This document shows positions 1-10,754 of a DNA stretch of 64,000 nt, in pieces. The stretch spans positions 1,364,001-1,428,000 of the forward strand of contig NZ_CP032702.1 of NCBI RefSeq assembly GCF_007833795.1, read 5' to 3'. A program made the translations under genes and the position numbers. The notes below the pieces were generated by a model. It was not told where the DNA came from, did no database searches, and saw nothing but the letters and a program-made list of their open reading frames with translations. The stretch is from Candidatus Pantoea soli (GTDB lineage: Bacteria > Pseudomonadota > Gammaproteobacteria > Enterobacterales > Enterobacteriaceae). Within the stretch, counting starts at the first letter, position 1; each line of letters starts with the position of its first letter.

Positions 1-1538
1 GCATGCTGACCGGCAACAGCGATCTCAATGAGAAGCTGCGCCAGCGTCTGGAGCAGGCTGAAGCGGAGCGCAGCCGCGCGCGTGAGCGCCTGCGCGAACA
101 TCAGGCGCAGCTGACGCAGTATTCGCAGGTGCTGGCTTCGCTGAAGAGTTCGTACGACGCGAAACGCGACATGCTGAAAGAGCTGCAGCAGGAGATGCAG
201 GACATCGGCGTGCAGGCCGATGCCAGCGCTGAAGCCCGTGCGCGTACGCGCCGGGACGAGCTTTACAGCGCGCTCAGCCACAACCGGGCGCGACGCAATC
301 AGCTGGAGAAACAGCTTACCTTCTGTGAAGCAGAAATGGACAGTCTGCAGAAGAAACTGCGCAAGCTGGAGCGCGATTATCACACCCAGCGTGAGCAGGT
401 GGTCAGTGCCAAAGCGGGCTGGTGCACGGTGCTGCGTCTGGTGAAAGAGAATGGTGTTGAACGACGCCTGCATCGCCGTGAACTGGCCTACCTGAGCGGG
501 GACGAGCTGCGCTCGATGTCGGATAAGGCGCTGGGGGCGCTGCGTCTGGCGGTGGCGGATAACGAACATCTGCGCGACGTGCTGCGGATGTCCGAAGATC
601 CGAAACGTCCGGAGCGTAAAATCCAGTTCTTTATCGCCGTGTATCAGCATCTGCGCGAGCGTATCCGCCAGGATATTATTCGCACTGACGATCCGGTTGA
701 AGCCATCGAACAGATGGAGATTGAACTGAATCGCCTGACGGAAGAGCTGACCGCCCGCGAACAGACGCTGGCGATCAGTTCACGCAGCGCGGCGAACATC
801 ATCCGTAAAACCATTCAGCGTGAACAGAACCGTATCCGCCAGCTTAACCAGGGCCTGCAGGCGGTGAGCTTCGGGCAGGTACGCAGCGTGCGGCTGAACG
901 TTAACGTACGGGAAGCACACGCGACGCTGCTGGATACGCTCTCTGAAGAACATGAACAGCATCAGGATCTGTTTACCAGTAACCGGCTGACCTTCTCGGA
1001 AGCGCTGGCGAAACTGTATCAGCGTCTTAATCCGCAGATTGACATGGGCCAGCGTACGCCGCAGACCATCGGTGAAGAGCTGCTCGACTACCGCAACTAT
1101 CTGGAGATGGAAGTGGAAGTGAACCGCGGTTCGGATGGCTGGCTGCGCGCAGAGAGCGGCGCGCTGTCAACCGGCGAAGCGATCGGTACCGGTATGTCGA
1201 TTCTGGTGATGGTGGTGCAGAGCTGGGAAGAGGAGTCGCGCCGACTGCGGGGCAAAGATATCTCGCCGTGCCGCCTGCTGTTCCTCGACGAAGCGGCGCG
1301 TCTGGATGCCCGCTCTATCGCCACGCTGTTTGAATTGTGTGAGCGACTGGAGATGCAGCTGGTCATCGCTGCGCCGGAAAATATCAGCCCGGAAAAAGGC
1401 ACCACGTATAAACTGGTGCGTAAAGTGTTTAACAATACGGAGCACGTGCACGTGGTTGGCCTGCGCGGTTTTTCGGCCGATCCGGCACCCGTGAAACATG
1501 AGAATTCCGGGCAGGATCTGGAAACAGAAAATAGCTGA
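1..1538 (+). CDS. mukB: Chromosome partition protein MukB, C-terminal part (5' end outside window)
   Basis: SMC-like ATPase of the MukBEF condensin, which compacts and helps segregate the chromosome. Only the last ~511 residues are present and the frame is open to the window edge; the family is about 1,480 residues, so roughly two thirds is missing. The visible part is a long Lys/Glu/Arg-rich coiled coil followed by the C-terminal half of the ATPase head. That head carries the ABC-type signature [10 protein letters not shown] and a Walker B strand [11 protein letters not shown]. The C-terminal tail after VVGLRGF is acidic and variable. It ends just before a terminator, with ldtD next on the same strand, as in E. 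coli. Confidence 0.97.
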   Translation, partial: MLTGNSDLNEKLRQRLEQAEAERSRARERLREHQAQLTQYSQVLASLKSSYDAKRDMLKELQQEMQDIGVQADASAEARARTRRDELYSALSHNRARRNQLEKQLTFCEAEMDSLQKKLRKLERDYHTQREQVVSAKAGWCTVLRLVKENGVERRLHRRELAYLSGDELRSMSDKALGALRLAVADNEHLRDVLRMSEDPKRPERKIQFFIAVYQHLRERIRQDIIRTDDPVEAIEQMEIELNRLTEELTAREQTLAISSRSAANIIRKTIQREQNRIRQLNQGLQAVSFGQVRSVRLNVNVREAHATLLDTLSEEHEQHQDLFTSNRLTFSEALAKLYQRLNPQIDMGQRTPQTIGEELLDYRNYLEMEVEVNRGSDGWLRAESGALSTGEAIGTGMSILVMVVQSWEEESRRLRGKDISPCRLLFLDEAARLDARSIATLFELCERLEMQLVIAAPENISPEKGTTYKLVRKVFNNTEHVHVVGLRGFSADPAPVKHENSGQDLETENS

Positions 1539-1578
1539 CGGCGCATCTGGTGAAAAGCCGGGGCTGCGGTTAATCTGT

Positions 1579-1615
1579 AAACGGCGGCTGCCTGAGAGGC
1601 AGTTGCCGTTTTTTA
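1579..1615 (+). terminator. Rho-independent terminator after mukB
   Basis: A GC-rich stem (ACGGCGGCTGCCT paired with AGGCAGTTGCCGT, loop GAG, two G-U pairs) is followed by six T residues. It lies about 40 bases after the mukB stop and before ldtD. Confidence 0.8.
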
Positions 1616-1693
1616 TTTATATACTCAACCATAAGAATAAGGCTGTACACGGCGCGTTCAGGATGCCGTGTCTTTGGTAAGAAGGGGGCAGGG

Positions 1694-3502
1694 ATGTGGC
1701 TGAAACACAAAAGCAGAATTAACCGTGCTGTTATAGCACTCAGTTTGTCACTGATCGGCGTGCCGCTGGCAGGCCAGGCAGCCATCGGTTCAACGCTTGC
1801 GGGCACCACGCACAGCACGCTCTCAGTGGCGGCCAGCCAGCGGCAAATTCAGCAGGCTTTCAGCCCCAGCGAACAACCTTTCTATCTGCCCGGCCTGGCG
1901 GGCATCTATGCTGCGCGCAATATGGCGCCGCTGTGGCAGGATCGTGATGCCGTGCAGGCATTTCAGCAGCAGCTGGCGGAAGTGGCGCTTTCCGGCGTGC
2001 AGCCGCAGTTTACCCGCTGGGTAGAGCGGCTGACCAACCCGGATATCAAAGGCCTGGCGCGTGACATCGTGCTGAGCGACGCCATGCTGGGGTATCTGCA
2101 GTTTGTCTCCGGCGTGCCGACGCAGGGAGAAACCTGGCTGTATACCAATGTGCCCTACAAAATGAGCATGCCGTCGATCGCCGCAATCAATCAGTGGCAA
2201 AACGCGGTCAACGGCGGCGGCAGCCGCGCCTTTGTGCAGTCGCTGCAGCCGCAGCATCCGCAATATGTTCCGATGCACAGCGCGCTGAAGACGCTGCTGT
2301 CCGATAACCGTCCGTGGCCGCAGCTGCGCGATAAAAACACCCTGCGGCCGGGGCAGGTCAGTGATGATGTACCGGCGCTGCGTGAAATTCTGCAGCGCAC
2401 CGGCATGCTGAGCGGGGCGCACAGCACCACGCCAACCCCGGCGGACGATGCAGTGCCCACTGCGCCGGTGCCGGTCAGTCAGAGCAGTCAGCCGGTTGCG
2501 ATCAGCCCATCGGCGGCAAGCGTCAGCGATCTGCCGCCACAGAATCCCCAGGCCGCGGGCAACGTGACCGCGCAGACGCCACCGGCCAGTGCCAACGTTT
2601 ACGATGCCACGCTGGTGGAAGGGGTGAAGCGCTTCCAGCACTGGCAGGGGCTGGCGGATGACGGAGCCATCGGGCCACGCACGCGCGAATGGCTCAATGT
2701 TTCACCACAGATGCGCGCCGCGCTGCTGGCGCTGAACATTCAGCGTCTGCGCCTGCTGCCGGACGACATGCATAATGGCATCATGGTGAACATCCCGAAC
2801 TATTCGCTCACCTATTACAACAACGGTGCGACCATCCTCTCGTCGCGGGTGATTGTCGGTCGGCCGGATCGCAAAACGCCGCTGATGCGCAGTGCGCTGA
2901 ACAACGTGGTGCTGAATCCACCGTGGAACGTCCCGACCACGCTGGTGCGTCAGGATATTGTGCCAAAGGTCAAACAGGACCCCAGCTATCTGTACAAGCA
3001 CGGTTACACGCTGCTGTCAGGCTGGAGCGCGGATGCAGAGGTGATCGATCCCACCATGATTGACTGGCAGATGGTGTCGGCCGCCAGCTTCCCGTACCGC
3101 ATCCGTCAGGCACCGGGCGCAACGAATTCACTGGGGCGCTACAAGTTCAATATGCCCAGCTCCGACGCTATTTATCTGCACGATACGCCCAATCACGGCC
3201 TGTTTCAGCGCGATATCCGTGCGCTCAGTTCCGGCTGCGTACGCGTAAACAAAGCGTCTGAACTGGCTGATTTGCTGCTGCAGGATGCCGGCTGGAATGA
3301 CAGCCGCATTTCCGACACGCTGAAGCAGGGTGATACGCGCTATGTGCCGATTCGTCATCGTATCCCGGTCAATCTTTACTATCTGACGGCGTGGGTTGCT
3401 GACGATGGGCAGCCGCAATTTCGTACAGATATTTACAATTATGATAACCCCGCCCGTTCCGGCAGCCAGGTGCTGACCAGGGCTGAAAAACTGCTGCTCT
3501 AG
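1694..3502 (+). CDS. ldtD: L,D-transpeptidase LdtD (YcbB)
   Basis: Periplasmic peptidoglycan L,D-transpeptidase that makes 3-3 crosslinks between meso-diaminopimelate residues. The 602-residue protein has an N-terminal signal/anchor segment. A peptidoglycan-binding domain lies around residues 300-335, and a YkuD catalytic domain carries the SSGCVRVN motif with catalytic Cys515. A Pro/Ala/Ser-rich low-complexity stretch at about residues 240-298 sits just before the peptidoglycan-binding segment. The ATG at 1694 follows a strong GGGGGCAGGG-type ribosome site. It lies next to mepK, which cleaves 3-3 crosslinks, so maker and breaker of the same bond are neighbours. E. coli LdtD is about 615 residues. 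Confidence 0.95.
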   Translation: MWLKHKSRINRAVIALSLSLIGVPLAGQAAIGSTLAGTTHSTLSVAASQRQIQQAFSPSEQPFYLPGLAGIYAARNMAPLWQDRDAVQAFQQQLAEVALSGVQPQFTRWVERLTNPDIKGLARDIVLSDAMLGYLQFVSGVPTQGETWLYTNVPYKMSMPSIAAINQWQNAVNGGGSRAFVQSLQPQHPQYVPMHSALKTLLSDNRPWPQLRDKNTLRPGQVSDDVPALREILQRTGMLSGAHSTTPTPADDAVPTAPVPVSQSSQPVAISPSAASVSDLPPQNPQAAGNVTAQTPPASANVYDATLVEGVKRFQHWQGLADDGAIGPRTREWLNVSPQMRAALLALNIQRLRLLPDDMHNGIMVNIPNYSLTYYNNGATILSSRVIVGRPDRKTPLMRSALNNVVLNPPWNVPTTLVRQDIVPKVKQDPSYLYKHGYTLLSGWSADAEVIDPTMIDWQMVSAASFPYRIRQAPGATNSLGRYKFNMPSSDAIYLHDTPNHGLFQRDIRALSSGCVRVNKASELADLLLQDAGWNDSRISDTLKQGDTRYVPIRHRIPVNLYYLTAWVADDGQPQFRTDIYNYDNPARSGSQVLTRAEKLLL

Positions 3503-3546
3503 TTGTTGATTTGTCTGCCTTCCCCTTTTACTGAAAAGTCCCAGGA

Positions 3547-3580
3547 CCGGTCCCGAAAAATTGATTTCGGGCCGGTTTTA
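3547..3580 (+). terminator. Terminator-like hairpin after ldtD
   Basis: CCGGTCCCGAAA pairs with TTTCGGGCCGG (one bulged base), followed by TTTTA. It lies in the 189-base gap between ldtD and mepK. Confidence 0.6.
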
Positions 3581-3691
3581 CGCATTCTGTGACCGCGCGC
3601 GGGTTGACGGAGTGCGACGTGGCGGGTACTGTTCGGCCTTGTGTGCTTTTTGCTCAGTTTTTTCTCGCTTCAGATTAGGTAACTCCGCTTC

Positions 3692-4243
3692 ATGGCTAAT
3701 TTCGATTCTCACCGTCGTCGTTTATTGCTGCTGGGTGGCGCAGCGGCTGGATTGTCACTGCTGCCAGGTTCAGCACTGGCTTCACTTTCCACCTCCCGAC
3801 CGCGGGTATTAACGCTCAGTAATATGCATACCGGCGAAACCCTCAAAACCGAGTTTTTCAATGGCAAAAGCTATGACAAGGATGAATTAGCCCGCCTGAA
3901 CCACTTTTTCCGCGACTACCGCGCCAATCAGGTTAAACCGATCGATCCGCACCTGTTCGATCAGCTGTATCGCCTGCAGACACTGCTGAATACGCGCAAG
4001 CCGGTACAGCTGATCTCCGGCTACCGCACACTGGCAACCAACAATATGCTGCGTGAATCGGGTCCGGGCGTGGCGAAACACAGCTATCACACCAAAGGGC
4101 AGGCGATGGATTTCCACATTGAAGGCATCGCACTGAACCATGTTCGCAAAGCCGCGTTATCTATGCGTGCAGGTGGTGTAGGATATTACCCGCGCAGCAA
4201 CTTCGTACACATTGATACCGGGCCTGCAAGGCACTGGTCCTGA
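3692..4243 (+). CDS. mepK: Murein endopeptidase MepK (YcbK)
   Basis: Zinc peptidase of the M15/DUF882 family that cuts 3-3 peptide crosslinks in murein. The protein is 183 residues, matching E. coli (182). The N-terminus is a twin-arginine signal (HRRRLLLLGGAAAG) with a hydrophobic core and an Ala-rich cleavage region near residue 30, implying folded export by Tat. Zinc ligands are visible as His133 and Asp140 (HTKGQAMD) and His173 (FVHID). It follows ldtD and precedes ycbL on the same strand. Confidence 0.93.
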   Translation: MANFDSHRRRLLLLGGAAAGLSLLPGSALASLSTSRPRVLTLSNMHTGETLKTEFFNGKSYDKDELARLNHFFRDYRANQVKPIDPHLFDQLYRLQTLLNTRKPVQLISGYRTLATNNMLRESGPGVAKHSYHTKGQAMDFHIEGIALNHVRKAALSMRAGGVGYYPRSNFVHIDTGPARHWS

Positions 4244-4279
4244 CACCGGCAGCGCTGCGTGTGTCGGTCATGGAGCGCT

Positions 4280-4909
4280 ATGAAATACCTGAATATTCCG
4301 GTTACCGCCTTTTCTCAGAATTGCTCTGTCATCTGGGATGACGAAACGCAGCACGCCGCCGTGGTGGATCCCGGCGGTGATGCAGACACGCTGATCGCGG
4401 TGCTGGCGGAACACAATTTAACGCCGTCGCAGATTCTGCTGACGCACGGTCATCTTGACCACGCTGGCGCTGCGGCCGAGCTGGCGGCGCACTATCACAT
4501 CCCGATTGTCGGACCGCATCCGCTGGACGCCTTCTGGCTGGATAATCTGCCAGCGCAGAGCCGTATGTTTGGTCTGCCGGAATGTGCACCGCTGACGCCG
4601 GATCGCTGGCTGGAAGAGGGGCAAACCGTGCAGCTGGGCACGGTGACGCTGGAGGTGCTGCATTGCCCGGGCCATACGCCAGGGCACATTGTCTTCTTCG
4701 ACCGCGCCGGACGGTTGCTGATTTCCGGCGATGTTATTTTCAGCGGGGGCGTAGGCCGCACCGATTTTCCGCAGAGCAGCCACAGCGATTTAATCGCGGC
4801 GATTAAAACGAAACTGCTGCCGCTTGGCGATGACGTCACCTTTATCCCCGGCCACGGACCACTCTCGACGCTAGGCCGTGAGCGCCTCAGCAATCCTTTT
4901 CTGCAATAA
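4280..4909 (+). CDS. ycbL: Metallo-beta-lactamase-fold hydrolase YcbL (glyoxalase II-like)
   Basis: Small metallohydrolase related to glyoxalase II, thought to hydrolyse S-lactoylglutathione-type thioesters. The 209 residues carry the family motif THGHLDH (His56, His58, Asp60, His61), then GHTPGH and a C-terminal PGHGP. I chose the ATG at 4280 because [15 protein letters not shown] aligns with the family N-terminus; an upstream in-frame start would add seven unsupported residues. The protein ends at SNPFLQ, a few residues shorter than E. coli YcbL. It lies 36 bases after mepK and probably shares its transcript. Confidence 0.92.
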   Translation: MKYLNIPVTAFSQNCSVIWDDETQHAAVVDPGGDADTLIAVLAEHNLTPSQILLTHGHLDHAGAAAELAAHYHIPIVGPHPLDAFWLDNLPAQSRMFGLPECAPLTPDRWLEEGQTVQLGTVTLEVLHCPGHTPGHIVFFDRAGRLLISGDVIFSGGVGRTDFPQSSHSDLIAAIKTKLLPLGDDVTFIPGHGPLSTLGRERLSNPFLQ

Positions 4910-4938
4910 AAAAATGGGCCATTAAGGCCCATTTTTTT
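4907..4938. terminator. Bidirectional terminator between ycbL and aspC
   Basis: AAAAAATGGGCC and GGCCCATTTTTTT form a hairpin with A/T runs on both sides, suited to end ycbL (plus) and aspC (minus). Confidence 0.85.
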
Positions 4939-4955
4939 GGCTGTGCAGCGTGGTA

Positions 4956-6146
4956 TTACAGCACTGCGACTATCGCTTCACACAGCGCTGACATATTGTC
5001 TGGCGTCATGCCTGCCACGTTAACGCGACCGGAATTCACCGCGTAAACGCCGAACTCTTCGCGTAAACGCACCACCTGATCTTTTGTCAGGCCGCTGAAA
5101 GAGAACATACCGTTCTGTTTGATGATGAAGCTGAAATCCTGCTTTGCCCCTTTCTCGGCCAGCGTGTTCACGAACAGCTGGCGCATACGCTGAATGCGCT
5201 GGCGCATATCGGTCAGCTCCTGCACCCAGATGGTCCGCAGCGCGTCATTACTCAGGATAGTGGCAACCACCGCGGCACCGTGTGACGGTGGGTTAGAGTA
5301 GTTGGCGCGAATGCTATATTTCACCTGGCTGAAGGCCGTTTTCGCCACGTCGCTGCTGGCTGCAACCAGCGTCAGCGCACCTACGCGCTCATTATAAAGG
5401 CCAAAGTTTTTTGAATAGGAGCTGGCGACCAGCAATTCCTGATGGCTGGCAGCAAAAATACGCAGGCCTTCAGCATCTTCATCCAGACCACGGGCAAAGC
5501 CCTGATAGGCGAAGTCAAACAGCGGCAGCCAGCCCTTTTCCAGCGACAGCTGCGCCAGCTGCTGCCACTGTTCAGCGGTCGGGTCGATGCCGGTTGGGTT
5601 ATGGCAGCAGCCGTGGAACAGCACTACATCGCCTGCCTGCGCTTCCTGCAGCGAAGCCAGCATGCCGTCGAAATCCAGGCTGTGGCTGGCGGCATCGTAA
5701 TACTGGTAATCACACACCTCCAGACCGGCAGCGTTAAACACATTTTTATGGTTTGGCCAGCTCGGGTTGCTGACCCAGACGCGTTTTACGCTTGTCTGAT
5801 TAGCGAGAAAATCTGCCGCCACGCGCAGCGCACCGGTACCGCCCGGCGTCTGCGCCGTGCAGGCGCGGCCTTCGGTGATCAGCGGATTTGTTTTGCCGAA
5901 CAGCAGCGCCTGGGTGCAGTGAGCAAAGTCCGCCAGGCCATCAATGCTGAGGTAGTTTTTGGTGGTTTCGTTCTCCAGCAGATACTGCTCAGCTTTTTTC
6001 ACACTGGTCAGCACCGGCGTTTTGCCGGTTTCATCTTTATAAACACCAATGCCAAGATTGATTTTATTCGGGCGGTCGTCGGCGCGAAACAGGTCAGCCA
6101 GTCCCAGAATAGGATCGGCAGGTGCGGCAGAGATAGATTCAAACAT
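4956..6146 (-). CDS. aspC: Aspartate aminotransferase
   Basis: Cytoplasmic class I PLP-dependent aminotransferase that interconverts aspartate/2-oxoglutarate and oxaloacetate/glutamate; it also handles aromatic amino acids. The 396 residues match E. coli AspC exactly in length. The PLP Schiff-base lysine is Lys246 in [15 protein letters not shown]. The CCHNPTG motif is also present. It is transcribed away from ycbL and lies downstream of the ompF gene on the same strand, behind the ompF terminator. Confidence 0.97.
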   Translation of the reverse strand: MFESISAAPADPILGLADLFRADDRPNKINLGIGVYKDETGKTPVLTSVKKAEQYLLENETTKNYLSIDGLADFAHCTQALLFGKTNPLITEGRACTAQTPGGTGALRVAADFLANQTSVKRVWVSNPSWPNHKNVFNAAGLEVCDYQYYDAASHSLDFDGMLASLQEAQAGDVVLFHGCCHNPTGIDPTAEQWQQLAQLSLEKGWLPLFDFAYQGFARGLDEDAEGLRIFAASHQELLVASSYSKNFGLYNERVGALTLVAASSDVAKTAFSQVKYSIRANYSNPPSHGAAVVATILSNDALRTIWVQELTDMRQRIQRMRQLFVNTLAEKGAKQDFSFIIKQNGMFSFSGLTKDQVVRLREEFGVYAVNSGRVNVAGMTPDNMSALCEAIVAVL

Positions 6147-6291
6147 GAGTCAGTTCCGTTTGGGTGAACTTTAGCAAAATGAGCTATCAGGTTAGCGTCA
6201 GACGCATCGCTTGCCAACCGCTGACATAAAAAAGAAATAACCGTCGCGTATAAAGTAATGGCGCTAATCGGGAGGCCGATCACTGAAATGC

Positions 6292-6317
6292 AAAACGGAG
6301 CCCGAAGGCTCCGTTTC
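6292..6317 (-). terminator. Rho-independent terminator of the ompF gene
   Basis: Stem AAACGGAGCC/GGCTCCGTTT with a tetraloop, followed on the minus strand by TTTTGCATTT. It sits 30 bases after the porin stop. Confidence 0.85.
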
Positions 6318-6346
6318 AGAGGTGATACGCAGATCTAATCGGCAGA

Positions 6347-7459
6347 TTAGAACTGGTAAACCAGGCCAACGCCAACCACGTCGTCGGTGGCGATGCCTTT
6401 CGAACGGGTAAAGTCGTTGTCGTCCAGCAGGTTGATTTTATAGTCAACGTAGGTGGACATGTTTTTGTTGAAGTAGTAGTAGGTACCCACTTCGATGTAT
6501 TTAACCAGGTCAGCATCGCCGCCAGAGAAAGTAGAACCGTTAGCAGAAGCGCCGCTCAGGTCTTTTCCTTTAGACTGCAGGTATGCGATAGAAGGACGCA
6601 GACCGAAATCAAACTGGTATTGTGCAACCACTTCGAAAGACTGAACTTTGTTAGCAGTCTGGATATTAGTAGTGGTGCCAGAAGAGCCGTAAGGCGTGGT
6701 ATTACGAGATTCGCCGTAGAACGCAGCCAGGTAAACATTATTCGCATCATATTTCAGACCGAAACCGTATGCATCAGCTTTATCACCGTTGCCATCCAGT
6801 ACCTGTGCATCTGTACGATCAGACGAGAAGTATGCACCCACTGCGCTGATGCCCATGCCGGTGTTATAAGCTAAAGAGGTACCCCAGCCGTCGCCATTCT
6901 GATGCAGCACATCACGGCCTTCGTTTTTGCCCTGATACTGAACAGCAAAGCTCAGGCCATCCACCAGACCGAAGAAGTTGCTGTTACGGTAGGTCGCCAG
7001 GCCATTTGAACGGCCAACCATGAAGTTGTCGTTGTCCTGATACAGGGTATCGTCACCGAATACTGGCAGCTGGTCGGTATAGGACATTGCATCGTACAGC
7101 ACGCCGTAGTTACGGCCGTAGTCGAAGGAGCCCGCGTCACCAAATTTCAGACCGGCAAAGCCCAGACGGGTTTTAGAACCGCTGGTGCCCTGAGATTCAG
7201 CCACGTTTGCCTGAATGTTGTATTCCCACTGGCCGTAACCGGTCAGCTGGTCGGTGATCTGAGTTTCACCTTTAAAACCGAAACGAACATAAGATGCGTC
7301 GCCATCGCTGTTCACATCATCAGAGAAAGTATGACGCGCATCAACTTTACCGTAGAGGTCCAGTTTGTTGCCATCTTTGTTATAGATTTCTGCTGCGTTT
7401 GCTGCACCTGCAGCTAACAGAGCAGGGATAACCACTGCAAGAATGTTGCGCTTCATCAT
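6347..7459 (-). CDS. ompF: Outer membrane porin, OmpF-type
   Basis: General trimeric porin for passive diffusion of small hydrophilic solutes. The 370 residues start with a 22-residue signal peptide ([22 protein letters not shown]), then the mature porin start [16 protein letters not shown] and the 16-strand barrel pattern, ending in the C-terminal VYQF sorting signal. Its place between aspC and asnS is that of E. coli ompF. The leader just before the start is nearly identical to E. coli ompF (GAGGGTAATAAATAATGATG). OmpC and OmpF are close paralogues, so the assignment rests on position and leader as well as sequence. Confidence 0.93.
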   Translation of the reverse strand: MMKRNILAVVIPALLAAGAANAAEIYNKDGNKLDLYGKVDARHTFSDDVNSDGDASYVRFGFKGETQITDQLTGYGQWEYNIQANVAESQGTSGSKTRLGFAGLKFGDAGSFDYGRNYGVLYDAMSYTDQLPVFGDDTLYQDNDNFMVGRSNGLATYRNSNFFGLVDGLSFAVQYQGKNEGRDVLHQNGDGWGTSLAYNTGMGISAVGAYFSSDRTDAQVLDGNGDKADAYGFGLKYDANNVYLAAFYGESRNTTPYGSSGTTTNIQTANKVQSFEVVAQYQFDFGLRPSIAYLQSKGKDLSGASANGSTFSGGDADLVKYIEVGTYYYFNKNMSTYVDYKINLLDDNDFTRSKGIATDDVVGVGLVYQF

Positions 7460-7584
7460 TATTTATTACCCTCATTGGAGTTATCTGGACATCTGCCACT
7501 GCCGTCAAGAAACCTTTACGAGAACCTTGAAAGAAGTTTGATGTCTCCTGTGTCTGCACGCATCTTTCCATCCCGGGGTTGCTA

Positions 7585-7655
7585 ATTCTAGCCCGAAAAT
7601 GATTCAATTCTCGCAATTGAGTATCAAAAAGAAAAATTGTATTACATTTTGTAAA
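7585..7655 (-). promoter_or_regulatory. ompF promoter with OmpR-type binding region
   Basis: This lies in the 300-base ompF-asnS gap. On the minus strand, 7655-7621 contains TTTAC followed by an A/T tract and TTTTTCTTTTTGATAC. It lines up well with the OmpR F-box region of E. coli ompF as I recall it. A TAGAAT candidate -10 lies at 7590-7585, predicting a leader of roughly 118 bases, close to the ~110 of E. coli. The -35 is poor, as expected for an activator-dependent promoter. No gene was seen in the rest of the gap. Confidence 0.6.
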
Positions 7656-7690
7656 ATTTGGGGAACTTTGTGAGGGAACTCAAAATTTAC

Positions 7691-7723
7691 AAAAATAAAA
7701 AGAGACCGGCAGGGCCGATCTCT
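7691..7723 (-). terminator. Rho-independent terminator of asnS
   Basis: On the minus strand AGAGATCGGC-CCT-GCCGGTCTCT (one G-U pair) is followed by TTTTTATTTTT. It lies just after the asnS stop. Confidence 0.85.
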
Positions 7724-7759
7724 TTATATATATGAATTTCTTATAATTAATCGTGGATT

Positions 7760-9160
7760 TTAGAAATTCGCATTGCGTGGCGTGCGTGGGAACGGGATAA
7801 CATCTCTTACATTTTGTACGCCGGTGACATAGGCGATTAAACGTTCGAAACCTAATCCGAAGCCTGAATGGGGCACAGTGCCATAGCGACGCAGGTCGCG
7901 ATACCACCAGTAATCTTCTTTGTTCAGGCCCATTTCAGCCAGGCGTGCATCCAGCACATCCAGACGCTCTTCACGCTGGGAACCGCCAATGATCTCACCG
8001 ATACCCGGGGCCAGTACGTCCATCGCCGCCACGGTTTTGCCATCATCGTTCATACGCATATAGAACGCTTTGATGTCTTTCGGATAGTTTTTCACCACCA
8101 CCGGCGCTTTGAAGTGCTTCTCCGCCAGATAGCGTTCATGTTCGGAGGAGAGATCCACGCCCCAGGCGACCGGGTTTTCAAAGCTCTGACCGCTGTTCAG
8201 CAGAATGTCGATGGCATCGGTGTAATCCACCTGCGCGAAATCGGTGGTGACGAAACGTTCCAGACGCGCGATCGCATCTTTGTCCACACGCTCAGCAAAG
8301 AACGCCATATCGTCCGCGCGCTCAGCCAGCACCGCTTTGAACACATATTTCAGCATGGACTCGGCCAGCGCGGCGGCATCATCCAGCGTGGCGAAGGCCA
8401 CTTCCGGCTCCAGCATCCAGAACTCCGCCAGGTGACGGCTGGTGTTGGAGTTTTCAGCGCGGAAAGTCGGGCCGAAGGTATAAACTTTTGACAGCGCACA
8501 GGCATAGGTTTCGCCGTTAAGCTGGCCGGAGACGGTCAGGAAAGCCTCTTTGCCGAAGAAATCCTGATCGAAATCGACTTTGCCCTGCGCATCGCGCGGC
8601 AGGTTTTCCAGATCCAGCGTCGAGACGCGGAACATTTCGCCGGCGCCTTCTGTGTCTGACGCGGTAATCAGCGGGGTGGAGACCCAGAAATAGCCGTTTT
8701 CATGGAAGAAGCGATGCAGCGCCTGTGCCAGCGTATGGCGCACGCGCGCCACCGCGCCAATCAGGTTGGTACGCGGGCGCAGGTGTGCCACCTCGCGCAG
8801 GTATTCAATGCTGTGACGTTTTGCCGCCATCGGATAGGTGTCCGGATCGTCCACCCAGCCAGTCACTTCCACCCGGGTCGCCTGCAGCTCAAAGGCCTGG
8901 CCTTCGCCCGGTGACTCCACCACTTTACCGGTGATGATGACCGAACAGCCGGTGGTCAGACGCAGCACTTCATCCTGATAATTATTCAGAGAATTATTGA
9001 CGACGGCCTGAACGGGATTAAAGCAGGAACCGTCATAAACGGCGATAAAAGAAAGACCGGCTTTGGAATCTCTTCGGGTACGCACCCAACCACGTACGGT
9101 GACTTCACTGTCAACCGCGACACGGCCGTGCAGTACATCCGCTACAGGCACTACGCTCAT
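7760..9160 (-). CDS. asnS: Asparaginyl-tRNA synthetase
   Basis: Class II aminoacyl-tRNA synthetase that charges tRNA-Asn in the cytoplasm. The 466 residues are the same length as E. coli AsnS. The N-terminal OB-fold anticodon-binding domain begins [16 protein letters not shown]. The class II motifs are visible as [21 protein letters not shown] (motif 2 region) and GFGLGFERL (motif 3). It has its own terminator downstream. The start at 9160 follows an AGAGAG ribosome site. Confidence 0.98.
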   Translation of the reverse strand: MSVVPVADVLHGRVAVDSEVTVRGWVRTRRDSKAGLSFIAVYDGSCFNPVQAVVNNSLNNYQDEVLRLTTGCSVIITGKVVESPGEGQAFELQATRVEVTGWVDDPDTYPMAAKRHSIEYLREVAHLRPRTNLIGAVARVRHTLAQALHRFFHENGYFWVSTPLITASDTEGAGEMFRVSTLDLENLPRDAQGKVDFDQDFFGKEAFLTVSGQLNGETYACALSKVYTFGPTFRAENSNTSRHLAEFWMLEPEVAFATLDDAAALAESMLKYVFKAVLAERADDMAFFAERVDKDAIARLERFVTTDFAQVDYTDAIDILLNSGQSFENPVAWGVDLSSEHERYLAEKHFKAPVVVKNYPKDIKAFYMRMNDDGKTVAAMDVLAPGIGEIIGGSQREERLDVLDARLAEMGLNKEDYWWYRDLRRYGTVPHSGFGLGFERLIAYVTGVQNVRDVIPFPRTPRNANF

Positions 9161-9193
9161 AAATTTCTCTCTATATAAATGAAAGGAGTTAAC

Positions 9194-9214
9194 GAAACCC
9201 CATTCCGGGGTTTT
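9194..9214 (-). terminator. Likely terminator of pncB
   Basis: AAACCCC and GGGGTTT form a short hairpin about 90 bases after the pncB stop. A second, stronger hairpin without a T run (AGCAGGG/CCCTGCT, 9275-9296) lies nearer the stop. Confidence 0.45.
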
Positions 9215-9303
9215 GCTATGTTACTTGCGAGCCCACAGGAAACAAGCAAAATTGGGAGTTTTTATTGGTGGCAGAGCAGGGTGCAGGCACCCTGCTGGGG
9301 GGA

Positions 9304-10509
9304 TCAGCTGGCGCGTTTCACCAGAGGCAGATCAAAGGCTTTGCGCAGCGCGCGCACAAAGGCTTTATCCTGGCAGATGGTTTTCCCGGGGCTGTCAGAG
9401 AGCTTCGCCACGGGTTTACCGTTGCAGGTCACCAGTTTGATCACAATATTCAGCGGCGTGACGCCGGGAATATCGCAGGTCAGACGGGTTCCAATGCCAA
9501 ACACCACGTTAGCGCGCTGGCCAAAATGACGATACAGCGCCAGCGCCTTATCCAGATTGAGGTTATCAGAAAAAACCAGCGTTTTGCTGCGCGGATCGAT
9601 ATTCAGCCGCTGATAGTGGGCAATGGCTTTTTCGCCCCATTCCACCGGGTCGCCGGAATCATGACGCAGCCCCTGATAACGGTGGGCAAAGCCGGGACCG
9701 AAATCACGCAGAAACGCATCCATGGTGATACAGTCGGTCAGCGCAATGCCGAGCTGATTGTCATACTCATCCAGCCAGGATTGCAGCGCCGCACGCTGGC
9801 TGTTAGCCAGCACCGGGCTGATCTGCTGATGCGCCTGAAACCACTCATGGGCCTGCGTGCCAACCGGATTCAGCTGCAACCGGCGCGCCAGATCGTAATT
9901 GCTGGTGCCCACCAGCCACGGAAAGGCGCTTTTCAGCGTGCTGACAATGCCTTCCTGAACCGCCTGGGAATAACGACGGCGGGTACCAAAATCCATCAGC
10001 TGGAAGCGGGACATATCCAGATCGGCCACCTGCTCACGGAACTGCGCCAGCTTGTGCTGCAGATGATCGACCGCCTGGCTCACCCCGGTTTCCGGCGTGC
10101 GGTGGCGATGCACCACTTCACTGATCAGCGCCAGCAGCGGCACTTCCCACAGAATGACTTCGCGCCATGGGCCGCGGATCTGAATCCGCAGATGGCCATG
10201 ATCATTGCGCACGTCCACCTGCGCGGGATCAAAACGGAACTGGCGCAGCCAGTGAAGGTAGTCGGCCTGGAAAAACGGCAGATTGCTGAGGTAGGTGTAT
10301 TCGTCGTCGCGCAGCGTAAGGGTGCGTAACGTTTCAATTTGAGCACGAATTTCATCGGCATACTGGCCGAGCAGCTCGTCGCTGCGGCAGCGAAACTCTG
10401 CCGTGACCGGGACATCGTAATAACGATGATAAACGGCCTGCTGCATGTGAAGCTTGTACGCATCAGTATCAAGCAGCGTGGTCAAAATCGGGGAAGCGTG
10501 TCCAGTCAT
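9304..10509 (-). CDS. pncB: Nicotinate phosphoribosyltransferase
   Basis: Salvages nicotinate to nicotinate mononucleotide in the NAD pathway, using PRPP and ATP. Family hallmarks are [15 protein letters not shown] near the N-terminus, [16 protein letters not shown], and the PRPP-region sequences [15 protein letters not shown] and [10 protein letters not shown]. The start at 10509 (MTGHASPIL) is chosen because it aligns with the E. coli N-terminus and gives 401 residues. An ATG at 10524 would add five residues and lies almost on top of an AAGAGG sequence, so the start is not certain. The gap to divergent pepN is about 245 bases; I found no convincing NadR operator there. Confidence 0.95.
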   Translation of the reverse strand: MTGHASPILTTLLDTDAYKLHMQQAVYHRYYDVPVTAEFRCRSDELLGQYADEIRAQIETLRTLTLRDDEYTYLSNLPFFQADYLHWLRQFRFDPAQVDVRNDHGHLRIQIRGPWREVILWEVPLLALISEVVHRHRTPETGVSQAVDHLQHKLAQFREQVADLDMSRFQLMDFGTRRRYSQAVQEGIVSTLKSAFPWLVGTSNYDLARRLQLNPVGTQAHEWFQAHQQISPVLANSQRAALQSWLDEYDNQLGIALTDCITMDAFLRDFGPGFAHRYQGLRHDSGDPVEWGEKAIAHYQRLNIDPRSKTLVFSDNLNLDKALALYRHFGQRANVVFGIGTRLTCDIPGVTPLNIVIKLVTCNGKPVAKLSDSPGKTICQDKAFVRALRKAFDLPLVKRAS

Positions 10510-10754
10510 GGTGCGTTTCAGCATCCTCTTCCGCGGAGCAGAGCCCGGTGTTCAACAAAGTCATAAAGACGCAGGAGTATAAAACAGTAACGACGGCGAT
10601 CACACCATAATTGCGGCCGGGTGGTCGAGGGTCATTTGTGCCATTGTTAATAGATTGTAGACTTTGCGCGCAAGGTCCGCATTGCGCATGGCAACGAAGG
10701 CGCAACCCGCTTAAACTTTGAGGGTTCAACATTTTAACGATGCGAGAAGGATTT

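Noticed and set aside
10510..10754. The pncB-pepN gap was examined for a NadR operator.
   Set aside because: No clear TGTTTA-N6-TAAACA-type palindrome was found; only AT-rich fragments are present.
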